Of a DNA stretch of 64,000 nt, positions 27,550 through 37,939 are shown one piece after another; within the stretch, counting starts at the first letter, position 1; each line of letters begins with the position of its first letter. The notes beneath the pieces are model-generated. The model worked only from the letters and a program-made list of their open reading frames with translations, made no database searches and was not told the DNA's origin. A program made the position numbers and the translations under genes. Source of the DNA: Glandiceps talaboti (taxonomy: Eukaryota; Hemichordata; Enteropneusta; Spengelidae). The DNA lies in assembly GCF_964340395.1 (NCBI RefSeq), contig NC_135553.1, forward strand, positions 7,798,501-7,862,500, written 5' to 3'.

Positions 27550-29290
27550 TTCATTCTGTATACTTTAGAGCAATTACATGTTATTAAGTTAGAATCAAAG
27601 TCACTGCGTTACTCATAACACTGACAATATCCATAGATCCTCGGAGGGTCAGATACGTGTATTTTAGGCTCTTTTAAAGTCACTTGTAAGAAAATTTGGT
27701 GTATTTTTTTTATTTGCTCTTTCTCTGATCTATCTTTCAATATATGATAAGCTTTCTTGGCTCCCATTCTCCACTTTTGGGGGCCAACATGATAGATTAT
27801 GTTAATTCGTGTGATTAGCCTACACGCTGGATAACTTTGAACACGTGATAATGTCTATCGATGATACTTGCGTGGGTTTCGATGCAAGAACAGTGTGTCA
27901 TATGTGTGCTGAGGCTTCGAGACTGGAGACGCTACTCAACACATTTTTTTTCTTCAGATAACAAGTAGTGAGAGTGAAATACTGTAACAGCGTTGTAACA
28001 GAAGCTTGAAACAAGATAGTACCCATTTGTTACATCACTACAAAGACAAACAAGACACCGTTTCACTTTCCTTCATGCATTCAATCGCTATATTATATCC
28101 TAGCCACCCCGGGAGCTATAATTCACCTTGTATTTTCTACTTTGTTTTCTTATTAAAATGCATCATGGGAATAACGAATCGTTGTAATAGGGAAGTACCA
28201 CAATGAATAAATCCTCGTTAACGTTCTGTAATCTTGGATACTATGCAATATACTTCCATTGGTATCTAGCTACTCAAGGTTTTCATGTTGTGCATCGACT
28301 GCAGACGTCTCTCTTCTATCCAAGGTTATATAGACTAATACCCAAATTGAATACAATTCGATACGACGGAAGAAAAACAGAAATATCCAATTATGTCTGT
28401 TTGTCCATCAATTTCTATTCTTTCACTACCAACAGAGTATAAGCTGTTATTTAATAGCAGGAATGCTAAAGCTGTAGTATTCAAATTAAGAGATCAGTCG
28501 ATTAATCTATATATTAAGTCGTAGATTGTTAGAAATATCATTAAAGGTATGTAGGTAGAATTAATGTCATAAGCTGTCTGTGGCAGTGTATTATCAGTAC
28601 CATACTGAGTTGTACCACTATAATTCATAGCTGCGAGACATTTGATATGTGTATGTACCCGGTATACGAAATGAACGAGCAACGAGCTTAGTTTGTTAGA
28701 CCCAGGGCCACGTGTATTGAAGTAAAAAAACATGTATCAAATGAAATGATTTCCTAACATTTACATTTGATAAAACATGAAGGGTGTTTTGAGCTAGGCA
28801 TTGAAGCGAGTATTTTTTATTAGATCGAAATAAATGGAGCATCCGTAAATTTTAATCCAATCACATGCGGTAGTCTAGTCGTAAACCCCGAAGTTCAAGA
28901 TATTACTGCAATAAAATGTGCTTATCATACATTAAGCAATCAACGAAACACAGGAAATATATACTTTTTGTAAATGGTATTGAATCAGTCGAAATTGCAG
29001 GTATAGTTGCGAAATTAGCGATTATTTTTTTCAAGTTGCCATAACGATCTGCGTACGTGACTGGTATTAGGTTTCTCAAAGACCGTGACGATTAGTCAAA
29101 GAATTACGACTAGTCCGATTGTTGTGATTGTTAGTGGTAGTAACATTTCTAAGACGTGAAAAGGGCCATTTGATTACCATGGCTTGTAATTTGATTTCCA
29201 ACTACAGGTCAAAATCAGTCAAGTGGAAATTGACATCTTCGTGATAACTATCACCAAATTAACGACTGATTATGGGTTGTTCGTGTATCA
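27550..29290. other. Presumed intron sequence; no exon identified
   Basis: If the guanylate cyclase gene continues to lower coordinates this is intron 1. Places where a minus-strand AG precedes a Lys-Cys codon pair (for example near 29143) run into stops within a few codons. Confidence 0.3.
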
Positions 29291-29292
29291 TT

Positions 29293-29295
<3 letters not shown>

Positions 29296-29361
<66 letters not shown>
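29296..29361. repeat. (CT)n microsatellite
   Basis: About 32 CT units, a pyrimidine-only tract. Confidence 0.95.
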
Positions 29362-29364
<3 letters not shown>

Positions 29365-29594
29365 AAAAACGATTTTACCTCCATGCTGTATCTAGGTATC
29401 GGTATGCACACAAATAGTGAACGAGTATGACAATACTCTGCCATGCAGATACTAGAGAAATGCTATGAACCAGCCAACCATGCAGCACTCGGCGTTCTCA
29501 CACGAATACTCCATAAACCTTACAAACCACACGCTGTTCTGATAAAGTGGTGGTAATTTTCTTCGGAAACACATAAAGCACGTGGTTTATAACC

Positions 29595-29651
29595 GTGTAT
29601 GTATGTATGTATGTATGTATGTATGTATGTATGTATGTATGTGTGTGTATG

Positions 29652-29685
<34 letters not shown>

Positions 29686-29712
29686 TGTATGTATGTATGT
29701 ATGTATGTATGT
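29595..29712. repeat. (GTAT)n array
   Basis: About 28 GTAT units with a GTGT/ATAT interruption near 29641-29656; followed by a G-rich and GTGCGCGCG stretch to 29757. Confidence 0.95.
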
Positions 29713-30790
29713 GGAGGGTGTATATGGGGTAGGGGGAGCTGTGTGTGTGCGCGCGTGTTTAGGAGCACGGATCTCAATATAACTTCCTCCCCGTGGGAAA
29801 TGTATGTCTTTATAACTTCAACAGTGAGAGTATGAAACGGGACGTCCTTTCTTTACAGACATCGTGAGTCAATACAGTTGTTGACTTTAAGCTGTAAGGC
29901 TTCTCGTGAGTTTTCTTGATTTACCGCACTCGATGGATATATTTCATTCAAGGCTCTTTCATCTCAAACTCAATTTGTTTAGACACTGTGCCAATCCTGT
30001 CCTTAGGGCTGGAACAGTTGTTTATTGTTGTGAAAGGTGTCACATTCCGAACGCTTGTTGCGAAAAATCATGGTGAAAAGAGATAGAATTACCTAAGCTG
30101 ACTGCCGATAAACACCTCAGTAAGTTATTGTCTCTGTAAAAACAATGCTTTAAGGGGTCGATATCACGTACTATTGGTGTACTTTCTGTGTGCATGGACT
30201 TAAAACTATTATGTGCAGATAGTTTTAACACCGCTGCCAAAAACGCGCTCTGGAGAGACAATACGTAAACGAACATTGCAACATTTACACCAATGCGTTT
30301 CTCAGGAGACAATCGCATGCGCAGTGAAAGGTCCAACTACTACTTTTAAAAAGTCTATAAATCTACAATGATTAGTCTATGTATTATACGTATGGGACAC
30401 TAAAGCCATTACAGTTGCTTCATTCATTGAATGCCCTGAGGCAGTGGGGGTCTATAGCATGAATTGTGCATGTCAGGCGAAGTGTTCCCAACGACTAATA
30501 GTCAAGAAGTCGATCGATTTTATACGCTTGGTGTTTTGGTGTGTAAGCCAGTTCGATACATTTGTGTTTGTATCTACGTAATGCCTATTGTTTTGAAGCT
30601 TACAGGTGCTACACTAATCTTCGTTGAAAACAATGTATACACTCTTAAAATGTCAAGTGCGAACACGGAAGGCTATTCGTTGATCCTCAGACCACCAAAT
30701 GGTCTGCGAGTGATCTAAAAGGACGAGTGCTAGTACCTATACAGGCGTTCTATTCCCCTTCTAAGACTTTAAAAAGAACACTAATATTGT

Positions 30791-30826
30791 TGGGTGGGAG
30801 GGTGGGGAGTGGGTTGGGGCATGGGA
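30791..30826 (+). other. G-quadruplex-prone tract in presumed intron 1
   Basis: GGGTGGGAGGGTGGGG then AGTGGGTTGGGG: six G-runs with 1-3 base loops, a textbook stable quadruplex pattern. It lies about 280 bases downstream of the guanylate cyclase exon, on the strand opposite to the gene. Confidence 0.6.
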
Positions 30827-30834
30827 CAAATCGA

Positions 30835-30920
30835 GACTTGGTTCAAACATGGAGGTATAAGGGGTACTACCTCGTTCAAATATGGAGGTAGAAGGACCAT
30901 GATTCAAACACCGACTATCT
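30835..30920. repeat. Short tandem repeat, about 35-bp unit, 2.5 copies
   Basis: GGTTCAAACATGGAGGTATA, CGTTCAAATATGGAGGTAGA and GATTCAAACACC follow one another. It lies inside the presumed first intron of the guanylate cyclase gene. Confidence 0.6.
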
Positions 30921-31094
30921 TTTCTCACCAAGTTAAAGTGTCACATTTCTACGATTTTGATAGCTTACTACTAGAAGTGCCATCCACCGCATTGTTATCG
31001 AAAATCACAGTCTATTGACCACATCACATCAATTCTAAAAAAAATACACTGTACAACACGACACACAAGCGTAAACATGGTGAAACAAGATCTG

Positions 31095-31103
31095 GTTACT
31101 TAC
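31095..31103 (-). promoter_or_regulatory. Splice donor of guanylate cyclase exon 1
   Basis: On the minus strand the coding sequence TCC TAC is followed directly by GTAAGTAAC, a strong U1-type donor. It cuts after a complete codon (phase 0), exactly where homology to receptor guanylate cyclases stops in the genomic reading frame. Confidence 0.8.
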
Positions 31104-31496
31104 GTAGGATATGAGGCACAAATTCCATGCTGCAGCCAGACGAGCTGCGGTCTTGCACGTTTCTGAAAGTCCAATAAAACCAATGACATTTTCTACCCAA
31201 AGATGTGACAACGCTGACAATCCGGCAAGCTCTGTGCCTTGTGTATCGTACGGTATAAACGATAGCGTATGTCCAGGTAATATCTCTGGGTCATTGTTTA
31301 TAGTTTCTAGGGCGAGTATCATCGCTCCCGATACTAGACGGCTATATCGTTTATAACCACCATTCGCAAGACTTTCGGTCATCAGATATCCCACCTTGAA
31401 TTCCTCTCCATACACCTGTCCCGATCGTAAAATGGCGATCGACACGAAACAAACTAGCAGAAGTGATAGAATCATTGTTGTTCCGCGAGCACACAT
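31104..31496 (-). CDS. First coding exon of a receptor-type guanylate cyclase (partial)
   Basis: Receptor guanylate cyclases are single-pass membrane proteins. They bind a peptide or other ligand outside the cell and make cGMP from GTP inside. This exon gives 131 codons. Residues 8-30 form a hydrophobic signal peptide, with likely cleavage after VYG and before EEFKVGYLM. The rest matches the start of the ANF-receptor ligand-binding fold: a helix with LALETINNDPEILPGHTLSF, then the strongly family-typical block around residues 113-131, SETCKTAARLAAAWN followed by LISY. Many relatives have Pro where this protein has Cys (NLC instead of NLP). Translation runs into GTAAGT right after Tyr131 in phase 0, a near-perfect splice donor, and beyond it the frame loses family resemblance. 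Relatives continue with Lys-Cys. The first ATG has A at -3; Met8 is an alternative start with an equally good context. A CCAAT motif lies about 20 bases upstream of the ATG. The transmembrane, kinase-homology and cyclase domains are not seen in the window. The family assignment is confident; the ligand and the orthologue are unknown. Confidence 0.85.
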
Positions 31497-31577
31497 CCTC
31501 TGCGAACGCCAACCAATCCAACGACTCGTAACTCGGTAGCAGCTATATGGTCAACTTCAAACGTGTCCGTATCTCAC

Positions 31578-31643
31578 CTGGAACGTAGCACGAATAATCA
31601 CAGTGGTACTCTGTTCGTCGTCGCAGAACTCAGTGTGTTCATT
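31578..31643 (-). other. Exon-like segment just upstream of the guanylate cyclase exon
   Basis: On the minus strand a pyrimidine-rich acceptor (TTTATCTTTCAG) and a donor (CAG then GTGAGA) bracket 66 bases, exactly 22 codons. One frame is open through it: it starts NEHTEFCDDEQ and ends IIRATFQ. The same frame stays open for about 45 more codons upstream without a Met. Sixty-odd bases downstream of the donor, an acceptor-like TTCGCAG sits three bases before the guanylate cyclase ATG. The segment could be a 5' untranslated exon, in which case it carries its own short upstream ORF. It could also belong to another gene, or be chance. I recognise no protein family. A signal peptide beginning right after it argues against its being coding sequence of the cyclase. 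Confidence 0.25.
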
Positions 31644-31644
31644 C

Positions 31645-34180
31645 TGAAAGATAAAGTAAGACTCGCTGAACGTACTAATTTGTGTAGAGTGACTCTTAAA
31701 GTTTACTGCTTTCTGCTCAGGTGGTGTCAAATTATCTCCAGAAGGCCCACAAAAGAAAGTGACGATACATGAAATGTCAGAATAAAGAGCTCATGAATTA
31801 TTCAACAGTGTAGTTTTAAGTCAGGCTACGCTTGCACACCAATCGTACATTCATTCACATACCTATACACTATTGATCCGCGCACATCGTGTGTACCCAA
31901 TATCAGAGCAATGAGTGTTTCATGGTTTTTGCGGGTGATGTGGATCTAGTAAGATATCTGGAAATACCTGGAAGGATTGACGATTTGAGTGTAGGTGTTG
32001 ACGGCCGGTCTTTCGACGTCTCTGTCACTGAGTGTTGCCTTTTGTGTTGCGGTGATAAAAATAATAAAACAAACAGAAGCGTTGCATTATTGATCCACGT
32101 CACAGGTTTTTTAGTCTCTCTCTCTCTTATCGACTTGTTGGAGAACATAAATGACAACAGTTGGTGAACCGTGCCAAATAATGATGTTGTTTTGGTATTG
32201 ATGTGGCGAGAAGTACGATCACCCCTGAGAACGAATTGAACGGTCCACCGACAGAGCATTCATCATCAATCGATAGGACTCAAAACGACATAATTTCCCT
32301 AAACAAGTCAATTTACTTACACTGAGAGAGCTTCGAATTTATTTAAAATGCCTCTAATAAACGAAAATAGCGTCTAACGTAAACACAAATTGAAATATAG
32401 CTTGGTCCATATAACAAATAATCATTGGATCGAACGCATTGTTCGGCAACCTATGATGCCGAAATCGAAGCGCTTGGCTCACAATTGGGGTTTAATACAG
32501 GAGTGTTGGCTGCAAAATAGCCGTTAGATTGCGTAACCTTGAAGGGAGACCAACACAAAACAACTATTGCATATATTTGATACAAACTGTCAATTGTAAA
32601 AATGACCGTAGGGACACCTCTGTCGTCACTCCGACAGACATTCAAAACATCTAGAAAGGTATGGATGAGGTTAATCCGGTCAAATAAAACCATCAAAGGA
32701 AGTCCGATCTGCTCCTAATCGGTAAATGGGAATACAAGAAGCCAGTGTTCACACAGGAGAAGCTAATTTCCGCACAGCTAGGTGTTGAATGGCAGACGCG
32801 GATGCCAGATGAGAATCAGCCGTCACCATGAACTTGACGTCAAGCTCGAGTAATACGTGAAACGACAATGACTTACGCCCTCTATTGTCATATTCATGTT
32901 TGATACACCATGCTGGGTACGAAGGAAGGATTATACAATAGTTTCGCCACTGGGAGCGCTGTTTGGAAGCAGCTTTTTGACCGGAAGTTAGGATGTGTAC
33001 AGATGAGTTCTGCAGCATAAGGCAATAACTTGCAGTTGCTATTTACGCTCTATCTACTCTAGCTCCTCTCCCCACATATATTTGACAGTTTATCTGTTAC
33101 TTAATGAGTTTCACATTACAGTTTCCTAGGTTAGATTTAGTATCAACATCATCTCTAAGACAACACATGTGATAAAGAGTTTGAATTTGACTTTTCTTGG
33201 CAACCAAACAAAAATTATATCAAAAATATGAAATTATGAAATGACTCCAGAAGCCAAAGCCTATAAAAAATACCATTCTTTCTTGGAGTGACGTTCGTCT
33301 TAAGCCGAATACATGTAGTACATATATACAACGGAGAGGGTTAATAATGTACAAATACTACAAGGTGAACGATTTTAATTAATTTTTGTTCAAAAAGTCA
33401 ATTTTAAACAACAGAAATGTGGATGATGCAAATACGGATCGTTAAATGTCCCCCACCATGTGAACACAATCATTTTAACTATATCCATGTGTACATATGC
33501 ACACAGAAAATCCTCTGAAGACAAATGCATAAATAGAACCGATTAAAATATGGAGATTGCCTTACCCTTTACGATACCTAATCTCCAAAAAGTATATAAG
33601 CTCTTATAGGTTTTAGAAAACTTTGCTGCCAGTTGTATCCTTAGGGATGACACTGACTATACAACAGTCAAAGAGCAGAATAAAACTGAAGAGTGAAAAT
33701 ATACTTTCTACCATTATTAGATAATGTAGCAATTTTTTAAATTTTGATACGTGACAAATTGTCGGGTTTGTTAGCGTAAATATCCCCGATTCTGTATGGC
33801 GTTGAGAGACGCCATAGTGACTAGGGATTCTTTTTTTTACAGACGTTGATAGTTCATGAAGTATTCCTCAGGGAGAGACATGTAATTTAGAAAATGCATC
33901 TTATATGTATGACAATACGTAGTTTTGCCTTTCTGACTTATTTATCTTAAATCAAAACTGAAATGAAATTACAGTTTAAGAAGATGTCTCCAGGGGTAGA
34001 CATTCTGAAGGTTCAACTAACTTGCAAGTACTATCGTAAAATGAAACAGCCAGAAGGACGTTGAACTTTTGAACGGAATATGAATTCGTCAAAGTTTCAC
34101 TGCTACACTTGCAGGCATCCATCAAAATTGCGTTGTTACTTCTTAATCTTTACGTGTTTCATCTAATATTCTGCGTATAT
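31645..34180. other. Upstream flank of the guanylate cyclase exon; unresolved frames
   Basis: Three minus-strand frames of 81-118 codons lie close together (31903-32259, 32451-32696, 32749-33018) with no recognisable domain. An ETS-like CCGGAAGT is at about 32981, and a donor-like GTAAGT (minus) is near 32873. These would suit a distal promoter and 5' exon, but that is speculative. Confidence 0.25.
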
Positions 34181-34184
34181 TCTT

Positions 34185-34735
34185 TTTTCACCACCTAGGT
34201 AACTCATTATTTTACACTTATTCTTTAAAACACCACCTAGGCACTTCAAATTCTCTATACACTACATAGACACTTGGTCATTCTACAGGTGTTCTCTATA
34301 CAACACCTAGGCACGCCATTATTCCACATGTGTTCTCTATACAACACCTATATAGACATGGCAATATTCTACAAGCGTTCTCTATGCAACACCTTCATAT
34401 ATAGGAACGCCATTATTCTACAGGTGTTCTCTATACAACACCTAAGCACGCAAATATGCTACAGGTGTTCTCTATAAACACTTCTAAAGGTACCTCGGTA
34501 CTCTACAGATATTCTCCATACACCACCTAGTATAGGTACTTCATTATTCTATAGATACTCACCACATAGCACCTAGGCACTTTAAAAATTCTACAGGTAT
34601 TGCCTTACATCACTAAAGGCACTTCAACATTCTGCATTTTCAAATTTTCCATCTATACCCCCTAGGTCCTTTATTATTCTACATAAATTCTAGACATACT
34701 ACCCAGGCCTGGCCAAGTACTTCATTATTTCACAG
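34185..34735. repeat. Minisatellite of about 42-45 bp with CCTAGG
   Basis: Twelve or so degenerate copies of the pattern CATTATTCTACAGG, TGTTCTCTATACAACACC, TAGGCAC. Many units contain the palindrome CCTAGG. Central copies (34260-34480) are the best conserved, edges are decayed. Confidence 0.75.
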
Positions 34736-34739
34736 ACGC

Positions 34740-36190
34740 TATCTCTGGAAGGCGCTAGTTAGTATAATAACTAAATGTCATCATTTGCTTACGTCTTTTT
34801 ATTTATCCATTGCGAAGAAAACTTGTTTTGACATATTAATCATTTATAGGAGAAGGTATTTCCAGACATACAACCTCTTTGTATTGAAGATATTGAAAAT
34901 ACAACAATAGCTGTATTTTGACTCTGTAGACTAAATTTTATAAAGGGTATCTATGAGGCGATTTATACCTGTATTGAAATATGCAACCCCAAAGAAGAAA
35001 ACAACATCTCTTGTATAATAGATATTAAATAATGACTGAATAGTGTAGACGGTGAAACATTATCACATTTCTTGTCATAAATGCCTGGCATGTATATGGA
35101 TGTTTGAGATACCTACACTCAAGCTCTAAAGTGTTAAATAATTTAGGGTGTATGCCAAAATGTAGAGTTTAATATACTGTAACACATACATTATCAAAGG
35201 ACCCGTCAATCCGAGCAGACACAGCAGAATTTTGTATTGCCTCAAACACCACATAAAAGTGTAACGCCGTTTACAAGTATGTGAAAAAAGCATTTGCCAC
35301 CTCGCTTGTCTGACATGTGGACTCAAAGTGACACGTCCTTCAGTGTGTTCTGTTTTAGGGACAGGATACATACTGCGCGGGTGGAGGGTTCATGTATGTT
35401 TTTTTGGGGGAGGGATCACTATTTCTTGTGCAATGATATTTCTGATCTCAGATATTCCAAAGACAGAAGAGAGGGGAGGGGGGTCCCTTTGAGTATTTTG
35501 TTTAAGTCTATTCCTCAAATGCTAAACATAATTGACCAGGCGTTTTAGTGTCTCTTATCCCATTTATTGTCAAAAGAGTTTAGAGTTTTGTGTATTAAAC
35601 AATTTACTTTAATTTTAAACAAAACACAAATTCAGCGCATACATCAATATGAAACAAGTAGTGTACAAATCCCTCAAACCCTCAACATTTCTGACCAGAA
35701 GTTTCTATGTCTCAAACAACCAAATGCAAAGTATTTTGACCAAATGTGTAAATATGTATCTTCTCCCTCTGAGCATTACTTTGCGTGACTTGATCTTTCA
35801 GTGTATTAAAGATCAAGGAAGGTTATGACATGAAAGTTGATACAATATGGCGTACGTGGCCTTGTAAACAACGAGTTCCAAAGTGGTTGCCAATTCAACT
35901 GATACTTCAATATACACATTGCCTCTAAACCCACCAAATGATCGATGCAATACAAATATCCATGACGTTTTGATAGATCATATTTGATATGCACGCACTT
36001 TTACCTTTCTGCAATAAACATGCGAAAGATGGCCACCTATTTGAGATCATTGTACACAGAACTGCAGCACGTATCTTCTATATATCATAATTCTAAGTAC
36101 AACAATTCGCGTATTAAAGATGGCCAGAATAGTCTTGCAAATGTTACTTGGGTTCTACAAAAACATTCTATAATCTTTTAATCACTTATA
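34740..36190. other. Unique sequence; no supported gene
   Basis: Chance frames; a short G-rich stretch at 35469-35487. Confidence 0.4.
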
Positions 36191-36193
36191 TCG

Positions 36194-36276
<83 letters not shown>

Positions 36277-36278
36277 TT
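36194..36278. repeat. (TTTA)n microsatellite
   Basis: About 21 perfect TTTA units. Confidence 0.95.
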
Positions 36279-37460
36279 CATAAATTAAACATGGCTTCGG
36301 AATATTTATGTTTGAATTCAACAAATAACGAAGCTATTCCAGTACTAATATACCCCTTCCTTATACATATCATTCTTGTCGTAACCGATACGAATACGTC
36401 CATATATTAAAATTCGTTTATAGCAGTTTTATCAAACTGTAGTTTGACAGTTTTTCTGACATTAATACATATTAATTGTAACATTCGGAAAATATATGTT
36501 CGGTCATAAAAATATACAATATGTAGTATGCATCGAACAAAACACTTGGGCGATCTTAGACTAATACAAGTTTTGAAATTTGCAATCGAAACCACTTCAA
36601 TGTGACCTCAAAAGAGGTTTTCCCGTGGAACATGATTAAACATTGAGGCCACTTGTCTGTTAATATTAACAATAACGGCAAGACTCTGCGTTTTCATCTT
36701 TCAAGAGCAGCAAACTCTGTTCCTTTTCGTTAATCTATGACATAGCCTGAAGGTCACCCCATCAAAAACCTTATAGCTTAAGGGTTGTATTGATTGCTCG
36801 TCGGTGTACATCTGCCGAACTGTCTACATAAGGAGTAATGTTATTGACACGTTTACTATTGGTTGAATACATGTAACTTCAGAAAACGAACACATCAAAC
36901 CAAACTAAACGAAATATTGGCGTTATTTCTATAATGTCGACTCTGATTTCATAGTACTTATAACATGCTGATCGTGTACGGTGTAGACATGTTGAGGGTG
37001 GAGGGCTTTAGTTTTCTGTTTACATCGGAGCATGCATGCATAGTAATATAGTGGTTTATAAACTTTACACATAAATATTTAGTGTCAACAACAACGTTCA
37101 ATATGATCATCGATAAAAACAAAAATCAATCACGAGTTGTAATAAAATGGTTTTTACCCTAAGTTTAAAAAAAAAACCTAAATGTCTCAACACACTCCAA
37201 TCACCACGAGTCACCTGTGGCTCCGCGGCCTACAAGGAGCTGTGTATAATTCACTTGAGTGCTACTGGAGTGTAGTATCGGATGGATGAACATGATTTAT
37301 TGTTCAACAGTTTGACACCCTTTTATAACAACCGCTGACTACTAATTCGCTCAAATACTTCAGTGGTTAGTAACAAAGATAAAGTAAACACCCCTACTAA
37401 ATCTCACATACACAGGAGCTATTACTGTGTGGAACAATTTGCATAAGTTAATACATGTAC

Positions 37461-37505
<45 letters not shown>

Positions 37506-37510
37506 CGCGT
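37461..37510. repeat. (AT)n-(GT)n-(GC)n compound dinucleotide tract
   Basis: Five AT, about thirteen GT and seven GC units in a row; alternating purine-pyrimidine throughout, so Z-DNA prone. Confidence 0.9.
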
Positions 37511-37703
37511 TTTAAATCGTCTTATGTACATTATAGCACCTGTACCCTTTACACATTATCTTCTTTTCTTAAATGTCATCCATATTTTAACCTTTTCTTT
37601 ATTTAACAATTTTACCTGGACGAGTTGCTAGGTACTGTTATAGTATCCAATTACAGATTGTTGCCTGTCTGTAACCCATAACCAGTCACAGAATGAAGGA
37701 ATG

Positions 37704-37935
37704 GGTGAGTGAGTGAGTGAGTGAGTGAGTGAGTGAGTGAGTGAGTGAGTGAGTGAGTGAGTGAGTGAGTGAGTGAATGGAGGAGTGAAGGAGTGAGTGA
37801 AGGAGTGAAGAAGTGGGTGAAGGGGGGGGGGCGAGCGGTTGGGTGGGTGGGATTGGAGGGTGGATGGGTAAATAGGTGAGTGAGTGGGTGGGGCGAATGA
37901 CTTGAATAGACGAGGGCGAGTGAGCGAGCGAGCAA
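37704..37935. repeat. (GTGA)n array with degenerate G-rich flank
   Basis: About 18 GAGT units to 37776, then GAGT/GGGT variants with a G9 run and GGGTGGGTGGG. The right half has quadruplex potential on the plus strand. Confidence 0.9.
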
Positions 37936-37939
37936 ATAA

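Noticed and set aside
30040-30336. 98-codon minus-strand frame with a CTTAG|GTAATT donor, tested as cyclase exon 2
   Set aside because: Does not begin with the Lys-Cys expected after exon 1 and has no receptor-cyclase motifs.
31903-33018. Three successive minus-strand frames upstream of the cyclase
   Set aside because: No motifs, no linking splice sites that preserve frame; noted only as an unresolved upstream flank.
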